This document shows, piece by piece, positions 9,634-17,907 of a stretch of DNA of 64,000 nucleotides. Source of the stretch: Flavobacterium daemonense (GTDB taxonomy: Bacteria; Bacteroidota; Bacteroidia; Flavobacteriales; Flavobacteriaceae). The notes beneath the pieces are model-generated. The model saw only the letters and a list, made by a program, of their open reading frames with translations, ran no database searches and had not been told where the DNA came from. Position numbers and translations under genes: made by a program. Where the stretch lies: positions 124,001 through 188,000 of the forward strand of contig NZ_VJYD01000004.1 of assembly GCF_007341385.1 (NCBI RefSeq), written 5' to 3'. Positions within the stretch are counted from its first letter, which is position 1. Each line of letters opens with the position of its first letter.

Positions 9634-9724
9634 TACCAATATTAAATTCCTAGCGGAATAATCTCGTAGAGATTAAATATTGGTAACCCAAAAACTCTGT
9701 TCGTAATAATTGTCCCGTAGGGAC
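9634..9724. repeat. Nested palindromic REP-like element
   Basis: TACCAATATT (9634-9643) and AATATTGGTA (9676-9685) form an outer inverted repeat. Inside are two smaller palindromes, ATTCC-tagc-GGAAT (9646-9659) and ATCTC-gta-GAGAT (9661-9673). A third, GTCCC-gta-GGGAC, lies just outside at 9712-9724. The cccgtaggg type core looks like a dispersed element, but only one copy is in this window. It lies at the end of the DUF2459-type gene. Confidence 0.65.
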
Positions 9725-9735
9725 TAAACTAAAAT

Positions 9736-10413
9736 TTATTTATAATGACAAAAAATCCCTTTATCATAAACGGTCCATAAACTCGCCTTTTGATTCGCAG
9801 CTTTTAAGGCATTATTTGCCCAAGTATTACAAGTATTAAATAGACTGTAACTTCCTTTTGCTTCATAAAAAGCATCTTTTTTTCCATAGCTGTGACCTTC
9901 AATCCATTGTGGATGAACAGGATCTGTGAAACTTTTAGAAATATAATTAACTAAATTTTGATAATTTTCTTTTGAAACCAAAATACGTATACAATCATCA
10001 CCTTCTCTCAGTTGTTTGAAAAATGTGGTATGCATTGCTGATGAACTGACACCAAAAGTGGCTTTTAAAGCTGTACTTGCTTTTAAATCGGACCATTCTG
10101 GAGTATCAAGATAAAAACCTTTGTCGCCCCAGCCAAAAGCAATATAATTCATCAGCGAATCTTTTGATTGAGTTTGATTGAACTGAATTTCATTTCGCCA
10201 GTCTTTGATTTCGTTTTTTACAGGAACTACGATATCCGTATGAACGCCGTTGGAAAGAATGTAAATCGGAATGGCGTTTTGTCCTTCGACTTTTGCAATA
10301 TCTGAATTGACTGTAATTTTTGAAATAATTAGAACTGCTGAAATGTACAAAGCCAGAAAAGTGAAAATTCCGAAAAGCGTCCAGCCCAAAAATTTGAAAG
10401 ATTTTTTTAGCAT
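9736..10413 (-). CDS. TIGR02117/DUF2459-type membrane-anchored protein
   Basis: 225 residues with one N-terminal membrane segment (about 10-32) and an extracytoplasmic domain. The string YILSNGVHTDIVVP followed by IAFGWGDKGFYLDTPEW and SSSAMHTTFF matches the DUF2459 family (TIGR02117, found near urease genes in some proteobacteria and widely in Bacteroidota). Conserved His, Asp and Cys residues (VHTD, FNTCNTWAN) resemble an NlpC/P60-like cysteine hydrolase arrangement, but no activity is established, so I give no function. It is a single gene with spacer elements on both sides. Confidence 0.75.
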   Translation of the reverse strand: MLKKSFKFLGWTLFGIFTFLALYISAVLIISKITVNSDIAKVEGQNAIPIYILSNGVHTDIVVPVKNEIKDWRNEIQFNQTQSKDSLMNYIAFGWGDKGFYLDTPEWSDLKASTALKATFGVSSSAMHTTFFKQLREGDDCIRILVSKENYQNLVNYISKSFTDPVHPQWIEGHSYGKKDAFYEAKGSYSLFNTCNTWANNALKAANQKASLWTVYDKGIFCHYK

Positions 10414-10761
10414 TTTGATTGGTTGATTTTAGATTAGTAATTGGTTATTTTTTCTGTAACCAATTTTTAAGCCAAAAATTTTTCAAACGCTAATTCGTTT
10501 TGAGAAATTGCACACAGATTTTACTGATTCGCTTTCGCGAAAGCGCTGATTTGAGCGGATTTTTTATTCTCATTTTTGTCATCCTGAGCGAAGTCGAAGG
10601 ACACGCAAGTAGCTCCACAATCTAAATCGCTAATCTTTGCGCGGGCTTCGACTTCGCTCAGCCTGACAGTAGAAAGCTTTAATTTTAAAGCATAAAAAAA
10701 CTGCTGAATCTCTCCAGCAGTTTTAGTCTATTCTCTTTCTTTACTCTTTCTTCTAAAAAGA
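10414..10761. repeat. 348-base spacer with palindrome and inverted GAAGTCGAAG words
   Basis: No gene is visible. The spacer holds a perfect 16-base palindrome CGCTTTCGCGAAAGCG (10530-10545), flanked by variants of the word ACTGATT/GCTGATT/GCGGATT. It also holds a 23-base inverted pair at 10577-10599 and 10646-10668 with two mismatches, sharing the core CTGAGCGAAGTCGAAG. The ychF terminator lies at 10694-10724. Confidence 0.65.
10694..10724 (-). terminator. Intrinsic terminator of ychF
   Basis: Minus strand AAAACTGCTGG-agagatt-CAGCAGTTTTTTT: a stem with a U-tract, 38 bases after the ychF stop. Confidence 0.8.
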
Positions 10762-11856
10762 TTAAACGTTGAAACGGAAGTGCATTACATCACCATCTTT
10801 AACAATATATTCTTTTCCTTCAACTTTAAATTTTCCAGCTTCTTTTGCTTTAGCCTCAGAACCATATTGAACATAATCGTCATATGAAATTACTTCTGCA
10901 CGAATGAAACCTTTTTCAAAATCAGTGTGGATAACTCCTGCTGCTTGAGGCGCTGTAGCTCCAATGTTGATTGTCCAAGCACGAACTTCTTTTACACCAG
11001 CTGTAAAATAGGTTTGTTGCTTTAATAATTTATAAGCTGCACGAATTAAAACTGATGCTCCTGGCTCTTGTAATCCCATATCTTCAAGGAAAACTTGACG
11101 CTCTTCGTAGCTTTCTAATTCTGTAATATCAGCCTCCGCTCCTACTGAAAGTACAATAACTTCAGCATCTTCATCTTTTACTAATTCACGAACTTGGTCA
11201 ACATATTTGTTTCCGTTTACTGCAGAACCTTCGTCAACGTTACAAACGTATAAAACCGGTTTTGCTGTAATTAATTGGAAACTCTCCATTAAAACTTCTT
11301 CGTCATTATTTTGAGGAACAACCGTTCTAGCCGATTTTGCCTGCAATAACGCTTCTCTAATTCTGTTTAGTAAAGCTTCCTCAGCTTGAGCTTCTTTATT
11401 TCCTGTTTTTGCAGCACGTTTTACTTTTTCCAAACGTTTTTCGATTGTTTCTAAATCTTTTAACTGCAATTCGATATCAATCGTTTCTTTATCACGAATT
11501 GGATTTACGTTTCCGTCAACGTGAACAATATTATCATTATCAAAACAACGCAAAACGTGAATGATTGCATTACATTCTCTAATGTTTCCTAAAAACTGGT
11601 TTCCAAGACCTTCACCTTTACTTGCTCCTTTTACCAAACCTGCAATATCAACGATATCTACGGTTGCCATTTGAACGCGCTCTGGTTTTACCAATTCTTC
11701 CAATTTGTTGATTCTTGGATCTGGAACGTTTACAACACCAATATTAGGTTCGATTGTACAAAACGGAAAGTTTGCACTCTGCGCTTTTGCATTAGATAAA
11801 CAATTAAATAATGTTGATTTTCCAACATTTGGTAATCCTACAATTCCTGCTTTCAT
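10762..11856 (-). CDS. ychF: Redox-regulated ATPase/GTPase YchF (Ola1 type)
   Basis: Universally conserved Obg-family P-loop protein, 364 residues, the usual length. The P-loop GLPNVGKS spans 7-14. DIAGLVKGASKGEGLGNQFL (70-89) is the family's switch II region. The fourth motif is NVDE instead of the canonical NKxD, which is why YchF prefers ATP in characterised members. A coiled-coil insert lies at about 130-175, and a TGS domain ends in DGDVMHFRFNV. The protein is thought to act at the ribosome and in stress responses; that is family knowledge. The transcript appears to have a long leader with two small hairpins. Confidence 0.96.
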   Translation of the reverse strand: MKAGIVGLPNVGKSTLFNCLSNAKAQSANFPFCTIEPNIGVVNVPDPRINKLEELVKPERVQMATVDIVDIAGLVKGASKGEGLGNQFLGNIRECNAIIHVLRCFDNDNIVHVDGNVNPIRDKETIDIELQLKDLETIEKRLEKVKRAAKTGNKEAQAEEALLNRIREALLQAKSARTVVPQNNDEEVLMESFQLITAKPVLYVCNVDEGSAVNGNKYVDQVRELVKDEDAEVIVLSVGAEADITELESYEERQVFLEDMGLQEPGASVLIRAAYKLLKQQTYFTAGVKEVRAWTINIGATAPQAAGVIHTDFEKGFIRAEVISYDDYVQYGSEAKAKEAGKFKVEGKEYIVKDGDVMHFRFNV

Positions 11857-11884
11857 CTGTTGTTTCTATTTGTTTTATGGTGCT

Positions 11885-11999
11885 GATTTTCCTCAGCCCA
11901 GACCATTACTAATTCTGTTATAATGGTTTATGATTTACGTGTACTTTTTTGGTTTTCTGCCAAAATGCTATTTTTTGGCTTTAAAATTTTGCAAATATA
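11885..11999 (-). promoter_or_regulatory. ychF promoter box and structured leader
   Basis: Minus strand TATATTTG (11992-11999) is a perfect -7 box about 135 bases before the start codon. The leader contains ACCATTA/TAATGGT (arms 11931-11937 and 11912-11918) and GCTGA-ggaaaa-TCAGC (about 11883-11898). No known riboswitch is recognised. A clear -33 box is not seen. Confidence 0.35.
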
Positions 12000-12152
12000 A
12001 GATTTAATACCTCGTAAGCGAAGTAAAAATGTGTAATAATATAATTATTGAGCTGTTCTTGAAAATTTTTAAACATTTTATTAAGTTTTTGTTAAAAAAA
12101 ACTAATTTTATAACCTAAACCAATAAAAAACAAACCAAAAATCCAAACTACT

Positions 12153-14786
12153 ATGAAAAAATTTGCATTACTCGTATTTCTATTGAATACAGTATTTCTT
12201 TTTGCACAAAAAGAAGTGTCGGGAGTCGTCAAAGACAAAACAGGTACACCGCTTCCGGGTGTAAATGTTGTCGAAAAAGGAACTTCAAACGGTGTATCAA
12301 CTGATTTTGAAGGTGGATATAAAATCAAAGTCAAAGAAGGTGCAACTTTAATTTTTAGCTACGTCGGATTTTCAACAATTGAAAAATCGGTCTCAGGTGA
12401 TAAAGTTGATGTTAATTTAGAAGAAAGCGGCGGACAAGTTTTGAACGATGTTGTTGTAGTTGGCTCGAGAAGCACAAAAAGAACCGTTGTAAATTCGGCT
12501 GTCCCTATTGACGTTATTAATGTAAAAGATGTTACAACACAAAGCGGTAAAATCGAAATCAACCAATTACTTCAATATGTTGCTCCCTCTTTTAATGCGA
12601 ACAAACAATCAGGTTCTGACGGAGCTGACCACGTAGATCCAGCGTCATTGAGAGGTATGGGACCAGACCAAACTTTGGTGTTAATTAACGGAAAAAGAAG
12701 ACACCAATCGTCACTTATCAATTTATTTGGAACACGCGGACGCGGAAATACTGGAACGGACTTAAATGCGATTCCGGCTTCATCCATCAAAAGAATTGAA
12801 ATTTTAAGAGACGGTGCCGCTGCGCAATATGGTTCTGATGCTATTGCCGGCGTAATCAATATCATAACAAATGATAATGTAAAAGAACTTACCGGTTCTG
12901 TTACTTATGGTGTTTTCAATACGAATGCAAAAGGCGACTTTTTGCCGGGAACACCAAATACTGACGGCTTCAGACTGGATCAAAAAGGCAATGGAAACTC
13001 ATACGGAAAAGACAAATCTTTTGATGGCGGTTCTTTTAAAGTTGCTGCAAATTATGGGATTTCAGTTGGAAGCAAAGGCGGTTATGCCAATTTTACTGGC
13101 GAATTTATCCAAAAAGACAAAACCTTAAGACCTGCATATGATTTCAGAAAAGGTTTTGGTGATGCACAACTTAAAGGATTAAATTTCTTCGGAAATTTTT
13201 CACTTCCATTATCTGACAGAACGGAACTTTATGCTTTTGGTGGTAGTAATTTTAGAGATACTGATGCTTATGCCTTTACCAGAAATGACGGTGAAAGAGT
13301 TGTAGAAGCAATTTATCCTGGTGGTTACACGCCTAGAATTACTTCAAATATAAAAGATAATTCGTTGGCAGCTGGAATCAGAACTACAACCGGAGGTGGC
13401 TGGAAATTTGATTTGAGCAATACTTTCGGAAAAAATAGATTTGAATATGACATCAAAGGAACTTTGAATGCTTCTCTCGAAGAAAAATCGCCAACTGAAT
13501 TTAACTCAGGAGGTCACAGTTTGCTTCAAAATACAACTAATTTTGACGTTTCTAAAAACTATGATGACATTATGAGCGGTTTCAATATTGCTTTTGGAAC
13601 GGAATTTAGAGTAGAGAAATTTGAAATTTTTGCTGGTGAAGAAGGTTCATACACAACATACGATACAAACGGAAAACCAATTACCGACCCAACAACGCAA
13701 AGTGCTCCTATTGACCCAATTTCTGGAAATCCAAGACCTGGAAGCTCACAAGGTTTTCCTGGATACAGTCCTGCAAATGAAGTAAATAAAAGCCGTACCA
13801 ATTTTTCATTATATACGGATGCCGAACTAGATGTTACCGAAGCTTTTATGGTGAGCGGTGCTGTTCGTTTTGAAAATTACAGCGATTTTGGAAGCACAGT
13901 AAACGGAAAATTAGCTTCCCGATTAAAATTAAACGATCATATTAATTTAAGAGGTTCCGTGAGTACTGGTTTCCGTGCTCCATCTTTGGCACAAATTTAT
14001 TATAATTTGCGTTTTACAAACTTTAATGCAAGCGGTGCAACGGAAGTTCTTTTGGCGCCAAATGATAGTCCGGTTACAAAAGCTTTCGGAATTGAAAAAT
14101 TAAATGAAGAAAAAGCGGTGAATGCTTCTTTGGGTTTCACTGCAACTTACGGAGATTTCACAGCAACTGTTGATGGATATTATATTAAAGTAAAAGATCG
14201 TATCGTTCTTACGGGATATTTTGATGCAAGCTCATTAGGACTTGGCGTTTCTGAAGCGCAGTTTTTTGCCAACGGAGTTGATACAAGCACACATGGTTTG
14301 GATTTGGTTTTTTCTTGGAAGAAAACGTATGATTTCGGACATATTGGTGCCACTTTAGTGGGGAACATTAATGATATGAAAATTGACAAGGTTAAAAATG
14401 GCGATTTAGATGAAGCTACTTTCTTTGGAAATCGTGAAAAAGCTTTCCTATTGGCTTCTGCTCCAGACAATAAATTTGGCTTAAACCTTACTTATGCAAA
14501 AAACAAATTTGATGCCGGACTAGCTTTCACGCGTTTCAGCAAAGTAGTTTTAGTTGATTATGCCGATGAAGAAGATGTTTACAACCCAAGATTGGTTACG
14601 GATTTGACCTTGGGTTACCGACTTTCTAAAAACTTAAAATTAAGCATTGGAAGCAACAACTTGTTCAATGTTTACCCAACTAAACAAGACGAGCAAGGAA
14701 ATACAGAAGCCGGAGGTTATTGGGATGCTGTTCAAATGGGTTTCAGCGGTGCTTATTACTATGCGAGACTTGGATTTAATTTCTAA
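12153..14786 (+). CDS. TonB-dependent outer-membrane receptor with carboxypeptidase-like N-domain
   Basis: 877 residues. Signal peptide 1-19 (ends FLFAQ). A CarboxypepD_reg-like beta-sandwich covers about 21-95 (GVVKDKTGTPLPGVNV at its start). The TonB plug covers about 105-240 and includes VDPASLRGMGPDQTLVLING, IKRIEILRDGAAAQYGSDA and AGVINIITN. A 22-strand barrel fills the rest and ends in the aromatic terminus ARLGFNF. No SusD partner is adjacent, so this is a classic TonB receptor, not SusC. The absence of neighbouring transport or siderophore genes leaves the ligand unknown. Transcription ends at a strong terminator at 14828-14860. Confidence 0.9.
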   Translation: MKKFALLVFLLNTVFLFAQKEVSGVVKDKTGTPLPGVNVVEKGTSNGVSTDFEGGYKIKVKEGATLIFSYVGFSTIEKSVSGDKVDVNLEESGGQVLNDVVVVGSRSTKRTVVNSAVPIDVINVKDVTTQSGKIEINQLLQYVAPSFNANKQSGSDGADHVDPASLRGMGPDQTLVLINGKRRHQSSLINLFGTRGRGNTGTDLNAIPASSIKRIEILRDGAAAQYGSDAIAGVINIITNDNVKELTGSVTYGVFNTNAKGDFLPGTPNTDGFRLDQKGNGNSYGKDKSFDGGSFKVAANYGISVGSKGGYANFTGEFIQKDKTLRPAYDFRKGFGDAQLKGLNFFGNFSLPLSDRTELYAFGGSNFRDTDAYAFTRNDGERVVEAIYPGGYTPRITSNIKDNSLAAGIRTTTGGGWKFDLSNTFGKNRFEYDIKGTLNASLEEKSPTEFNSGGHSLLQNTTNFDVSKNYDDIMSGFNIAFGTEFRVEKFEIFAGEEGSYTTYDTNGKPITDPTTQSAPIDPISGNPRPGSSQGFPGYSPANEVNKSRTNFSLYTDAELDVTEAFMVSGAVRFENYSDFGSTVNGKLASRLKLNDHINLRGSVSTGFRAPSLAQIYYNLRFTNFNASGATEVLLAPNDSPVTKAFGIEKLNEEKAVNASLGFTATYGDFTATVDGYYIKVKDRIVLTGYFDASSLGLGVSEAQFFANGVDTSTHGLDLVFSWKKTYDFGHIGATLVGNINDMKIDKVKNGDLDEATFFGNREKAFLLASAPDNKFGLNLTYAKNKFDAGLAFTRFSKVVLVDYADEEDVYNPRLVTDLTLGYRLSKNLKLSIGSNNLFNVYPTKQDEQGNTEAGGYWDAVQMGFSGAYYYARLGFNF

Positions 14787-14827
14787 AAAAAGACTTCGGC
14801 TACACTCAGTTGCAACATTTTTATAAC

Positions 14828-14860
14828 AAAAAATCCTGAACGTTTGTTCAGGATTTTTTT
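14828..14860. terminator. Bidirectional terminator between convergent genes
   Basis: AAAAAATCCTGAAC-gttt-GTTCAGGATTTTTT, a 14-base perfect stem with A- and T-tracts on either side, placed between convergent genes ending at 14786 and 14877. Confidence 0.9.
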
Positions 14861-14876
14861 GTTCTTAAGTAATAAA

Positions 14877-16040
14877 TTACATTCTAAATTCTAAAGCATC
14901 TACAATTGCTTTTTCTTGTTCAGTGGGCGTAAATCCAGAAATTTCCCAGTATTTCGTCATCACTTTATTCTTTTTATTGAAAAGCGATTTTTCTTTAAAA
15001 ACATCGCTTTCGCTGTACGTAAAATTCTGCCTGTTGAAATGCGTCGTTACAAAGTTGTTGCGAACCTGAATATTTTTAATATGATCTTTTAAAATAAGAT
15101 CGTAACCAATTTCTTCGTTAGAACACATTAAATAATAATCTTCACCGGCGATTCTATAATTTACTTTTACAACCGATTTGGTCACATTTTTTGCTCCTAT
15201 TTTTGTTTGTTCCTCAACTTGAAGCAAACTTTGCGGTGTAATTATTATTGAGAATTCGACAATTAACTTTTTTACAGGATCATAAATGACTTCAAAAGTA
15301 TCCAATGCTTTTTTTGATTTATCACGAGGCGTAATCGACATCATGTAGTAATTTTTATTGTTTGGATGTCCTTTTGTAGTAAAATCGTATTCTTTTCTGG
15401 TTTTTGAATCTAAAACGGGATCAAAATACTTTAAATTACAGTAATTCTCCATGATATTATTCAGATTATATCCTTTCAAATCGGCACTGACATCATTGTC
15501 AAGAAGTCCGTAGGAACGGTTTTGCTCTACTAATAATGTTGTCGATGGCTTTTTTTGATTGGATGCAAACTGAAAATTCACTAATCCGTCATTATAATAA
15601 GAGTATTTATTGTCAAGCATAAAAAATTCTCTCACAAATACCTTTAATCGGTATGAAGAAGCTAATTTTTGCCTTGAATTGGCAACAATTTTTTGGAGTG
15701 TTTTTTGAGGATTTTCTTTAGAAACTACAATTTCGTCTAATTTGGTATTGTTGCTTTTAAGATAAACGACAAACATATCTGGCTTTAGAGGCCCCCATCG
15801 AAGCGAAACTTTTTCATAATCAATTTGAGAAACCTCAAGAGCCGAAGATCCAGTCAGCATAAAAGTCACTTTCCCTTCCTTATTGCTTAACAAGGTCTGT
15901 TTCGTTTTCATGATCAAAACGATGGCATTTTCTATTGGCAATTGTGTCTCAATATCTTTGACAACAATTGAATACTCTGCACTTTGTGCAAAGCCAGCAG
16001 CGGTAAATAATAAAATAAATAAAAGTACCAGTCTCCTCAT
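14877..16040 (-). CDS. Secreted protein with carboxypeptidase-regulatory-like domain
   Basis: 387 residues with signal peptide 1-18 (ends AGFAQ). A beta-sandwich of the carboxypeptidase-regulatory type covers about 20-105 (VVKDIETQLPIENAIVLI then a DEIVVSKEN edge), like the N-domain of SusC proteins but with no plug or barrel after it. The rest, about 110-387, is a conserved Bacteroidota domain of unknown function with many beta-strands. No catalytic motif is recognised. It converges on the TonB receptor gene and shares its terminator; no operon partner is visible. Periplasmic or surface location follows from the signal peptide. Confidence 0.7.
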   Translation of the reverse strand: MRRLVLLFILLFTAAGFAQSAEYSIVVKDIETQLPIENAIVLIMKTKQTLLSNKEGKVTFMLTGSSALEVSQIDYEKVSLRWGPLKPDMFVVYLKSNNTKLDEIVVSKENPQKTLQKIVANSRQKLASSYRLKVFVREFFMLDNKYSYYNDGLVNFQFASNQKKPSTTLLVEQNRSYGLLDNDVSADLKGYNLNNIMENYCNLKYFDPVLDSKTRKEYDFTTKGHPNNKNYYMMSITPRDKSKKALDTFEVIYDPVKKLIVEFSIIITPQSLLQVEEQTKIGAKNVTKSVVKVNYRIAGEDYYLMCSNEEIGYDLILKDHIKNIQVRNNFVTTHFNRQNFTYSESDVFKEKSLFNKKNKVMTKYWEISGFTPTEQEKAIVDALEFRM

Positions 16041-16146
16041 AGGCTGTTATTTTTTTAAATATTATCATCAAATTAACAAAATAATTCATTAAGTTACAGT
16101 ATTTTATACAATAAAAAATAAAATTTCATTAAAATACCGCAAAAAA

Positions 16147-16175
16147 AAATCCTGAGTACACTACTCAGGATTCTT
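16147..16175 (-). terminator. Terminator of the ferredoxin gene
   Basis: Minus strand GAATCCTGAGTA-gtg-TACTCAGGATT followed by a long T-run; the stem lies about 35 bases after the ferredoxin stop. Confidence 0.85.
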
Positions 16176-16207
16176 AAAATATCTAAACTTAAATGTTCTA
16201 AATACTA

Positions 16208-16555
16208 TTAACCGTGTAAAAACGCTTGTCTGTTCAACAAAGTTTCTTCATCTTCTACGTGATTATCATCTGGTACACAGCAATCAACAGGACACACAGC
16301 AGCACATTGAGGCTCATCATGAAAACCTTTACACTCTGTACATTTTCCTGGAACAATGTAATAGATTTCGTCAGAAATTGGAGTTTGTGCATCTTCTGCA
16401 TCAACCTCAGTTCCGTCAGGTAAAACTACTTTTCCAGAAAGACTTGTTCCGTCTTTATATCTCCAATCATCTGCACCTTCATATATTGCTGTATTTGGGC
16501 ATTCTGGTTCGCAGGCCCCACAATTGATGCATTCGTCAGTTATAATAATTGCCAT
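16208..16555 (-). CDS. 4Fe-4S dicluster ferredoxin
   Basis: 115-residue electron carrier. The first cluster motif is [12 protein letters not shown] (residues 10-21). The second set is [18 protein letters not shown], with a longer spacing between its second and third cysteines, as in many bacterial 8Fe ferredoxins; further cysteines follow in VDCCVPDD. A loop between the motifs (about 25-70) is acidic. It is divergent from the acyl-CoA reductase gene 185 bases away. The neighbourhood does not show which enzyme it serves. Confidence 0.93.
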   Translation of the reverse strand: MAIIITDECINCGACEPECPNTAIYEGADDWRYKDGTSLSGKVVLPDGTEVDAEDAQTPISDEIYYIVPGKCTECKGFHDEPQCAAVCPVDCCVPDDNHVEDEETLLNRQAFLHG

Positions 16556-16560
16556 CTTTT

Positions 16561-16690
16561 TTCGTCTTAAAGTTTGAAAGTCATAAAGTAATAAAGTCTG
16601 TCATAAAGTTTGAAAGTTTTAAAGTAAAAGTATTAAAGTCTTTTTGACTTTCTACTTTCGACTTTGGACTTTTGTCTTTCGACTTATTTA
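16561..16690. repeat. Mirrored AAAGT word array
   Basis: The left half carries nine or so AAAGT words (TTGAAAGTCATAAAGTAATAAAG type). At 16635-16651 the series folds as AAAGTC-ttttt-GACTTT, and the right half carries the reverse word ACTTT five times. The right edge contains the -33 element of the acyl-CoA reductase promoter. Confidence 0.7.
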
Positions 16691-16702
16691 TCCTTATTTT
16701 TG
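16670..16702 (+). promoter_or_regulatory. Promoter of the acyl-CoA reductase gene
   Basis: TTTTG at 16670-16674 and TATTTTTG at 16695-16702, separated by 20 bases, a full match to the Bacteroidota primary-sigma consensus. The start codon follows 38 bases after the -7 box. Confidence 0.75.
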
Positions 16703-16740
16703 TGCAAAATTACAATCAAAACAATTCATAAGCAAACATT

Positions 16741-17814
16741 ATGACATTAGAAACAAAAAAAAGTGTTTTTGTTGAATTAGGATATTTTTTAAGTCAGTTT
16801 TCTGAAAAGGAATCCGTTAAAAAATCAGGCGTTTTATATAACGATATTTTTTTCAATGATTTTCAGAACTTAATTCAATTATCGCAATCTCATAATGGCT
16901 GGTACACTCCTGAACAAGTTTACTTTGCAATCGAGTCATGGGCAAAAGCTTTGACAGCCGAGAATATTGACAAATGGCTTTCAAAATATGAAGCTGAGTT
17001 CGCTCAAAATGAAGGAAAAGAAAAAACAGTCGCTTTAATTTTAGCTGGAAATATTCCGTTAGTTGGATTCCACGACTTTTTATCTGTTTTGATTACTGGC
17101 AATAAAGCTTTGATAAAAACATCCTCAAACGATCAGCATTTGTTGCCGTTTTTGGCCAAATATTTAATCGCTGTTGATGAAAATCTGAAAGATAAAATCA
17201 CTTTCGTGGAAGGAAAACTTGAAAATTTCGATGCTGTAATTGCCACCGGAAGCAATAATACTTCTCGTTATTTTGAATATTATTTTAAAGACAAACCTTC
17301 TATCATCAGAAAAAACAGAAATTCTGCGGCGGTTTTGAACGGAAATGAATCTAAAGAAGAGCTAGAAGCTTTAGGCGAAGATATTTTTCGTTATTTCGGA
17401 TTAGGTTGCCGAAATGTCTCTAAACTTTTTGTTCCGAAAGGTTATGTATTTGATGGATTTTTTGAAGCAATGTTCAAATATCAGGACGTTATTCATTATG
17501 AAAAATACGCGAATAATTATGACTATAATAAGGCAGTATTTTTAATGAGCAATTACAAATTATTGGACAACGGATTTTTGACAATAAAAGAAGACGCTAG
17601 TTACGCCTCTCCTATTTCGAGTGTTTTTTATGAGTTTTATGAAAATATCGACGATTTAAAATCCCGTCTTGAAGCTGATTCTGAACAAATTCAATGCATC
17701 ATTAGCAACGATTTGGTTGAAAACAGCATCAAATTTGGTCAGACACAAAATCCTCAATTGTGGGATTACGCAGATAACGTTGATACTATAACGTTTTTGT
17801 TAACAACAAAGTAA
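16741..17814 (+). CDS. Acyl-CoA reductase (LuxC-like)
   Basis: 357-residue protein of the LuxC-like acyl-CoA reductase family, part of the aldehyde dehydrogenase superfamily, reducing an activated acyl group with NAD(P)H. The likely catalytic cysteine is in YFGLGCRNVSKLFVPKGY, matching the ALDH nucleophile position. VALILAGNIPLVGFHDFL and FDAVIATGSNNTSRYFEYYF are cofactor and substrate regions. No luxD/E or other luciferase genes are near, so a bioluminescence role is not supported. It lies between a divergent ferredoxin and a codirectional serC; whether these work together is not known. Confidence 0.85.
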   Translation: MTLETKKSVFVELGYFLSQFSEKESVKKSGVLYNDIFFNDFQNLIQLSQSHNGWYTPEQVYFAIESWAKALTAENIDKWLSKYEAEFAQNEGKEKTVALILAGNIPLVGFHDFLSVLITGNKALIKTSSNDQHLLPFLAKYLIAVDENLKDKITFVEGKLENFDAVIATGSNNTSRYFEYYFKDKPSIIRKNRNSAAVLNGNESKEELEALGEDIFRYFGLGCRNVSKLFVPKGYVFDGFFEAMFKYQDVIHYEKYANNYDYNKAVFLMSNYKLLDNGFLTIKEDASYASPISSVFYEFYENIDDLKSRLEADSEQIQCIISNDLVENSIKFGQTQNPQLWDYADNVDTITFLLTTK

Positions 17815-17907
17815 AAATATGTTTAATTATTTCGAATAATTTATCGCTTTTTCAGCTCCTATTGCCGAAATTTGCATCTTTAATTTTTTCGACTATTAAC
17901 AACAACC

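Noticed and set aside
12572..12865. Antisense ORFs over the TonB receptor (also 13559-13801, 14180-14470)
   Set aside because: Opposite-strand shadows of the receptor with no recognisable protein features.
16741..17814. Bioluminescence role for the LuxC-like reductase
   Set aside because: No luxA, B, D or E nearby; the family is widespread in non-luminous Bacteroidota.
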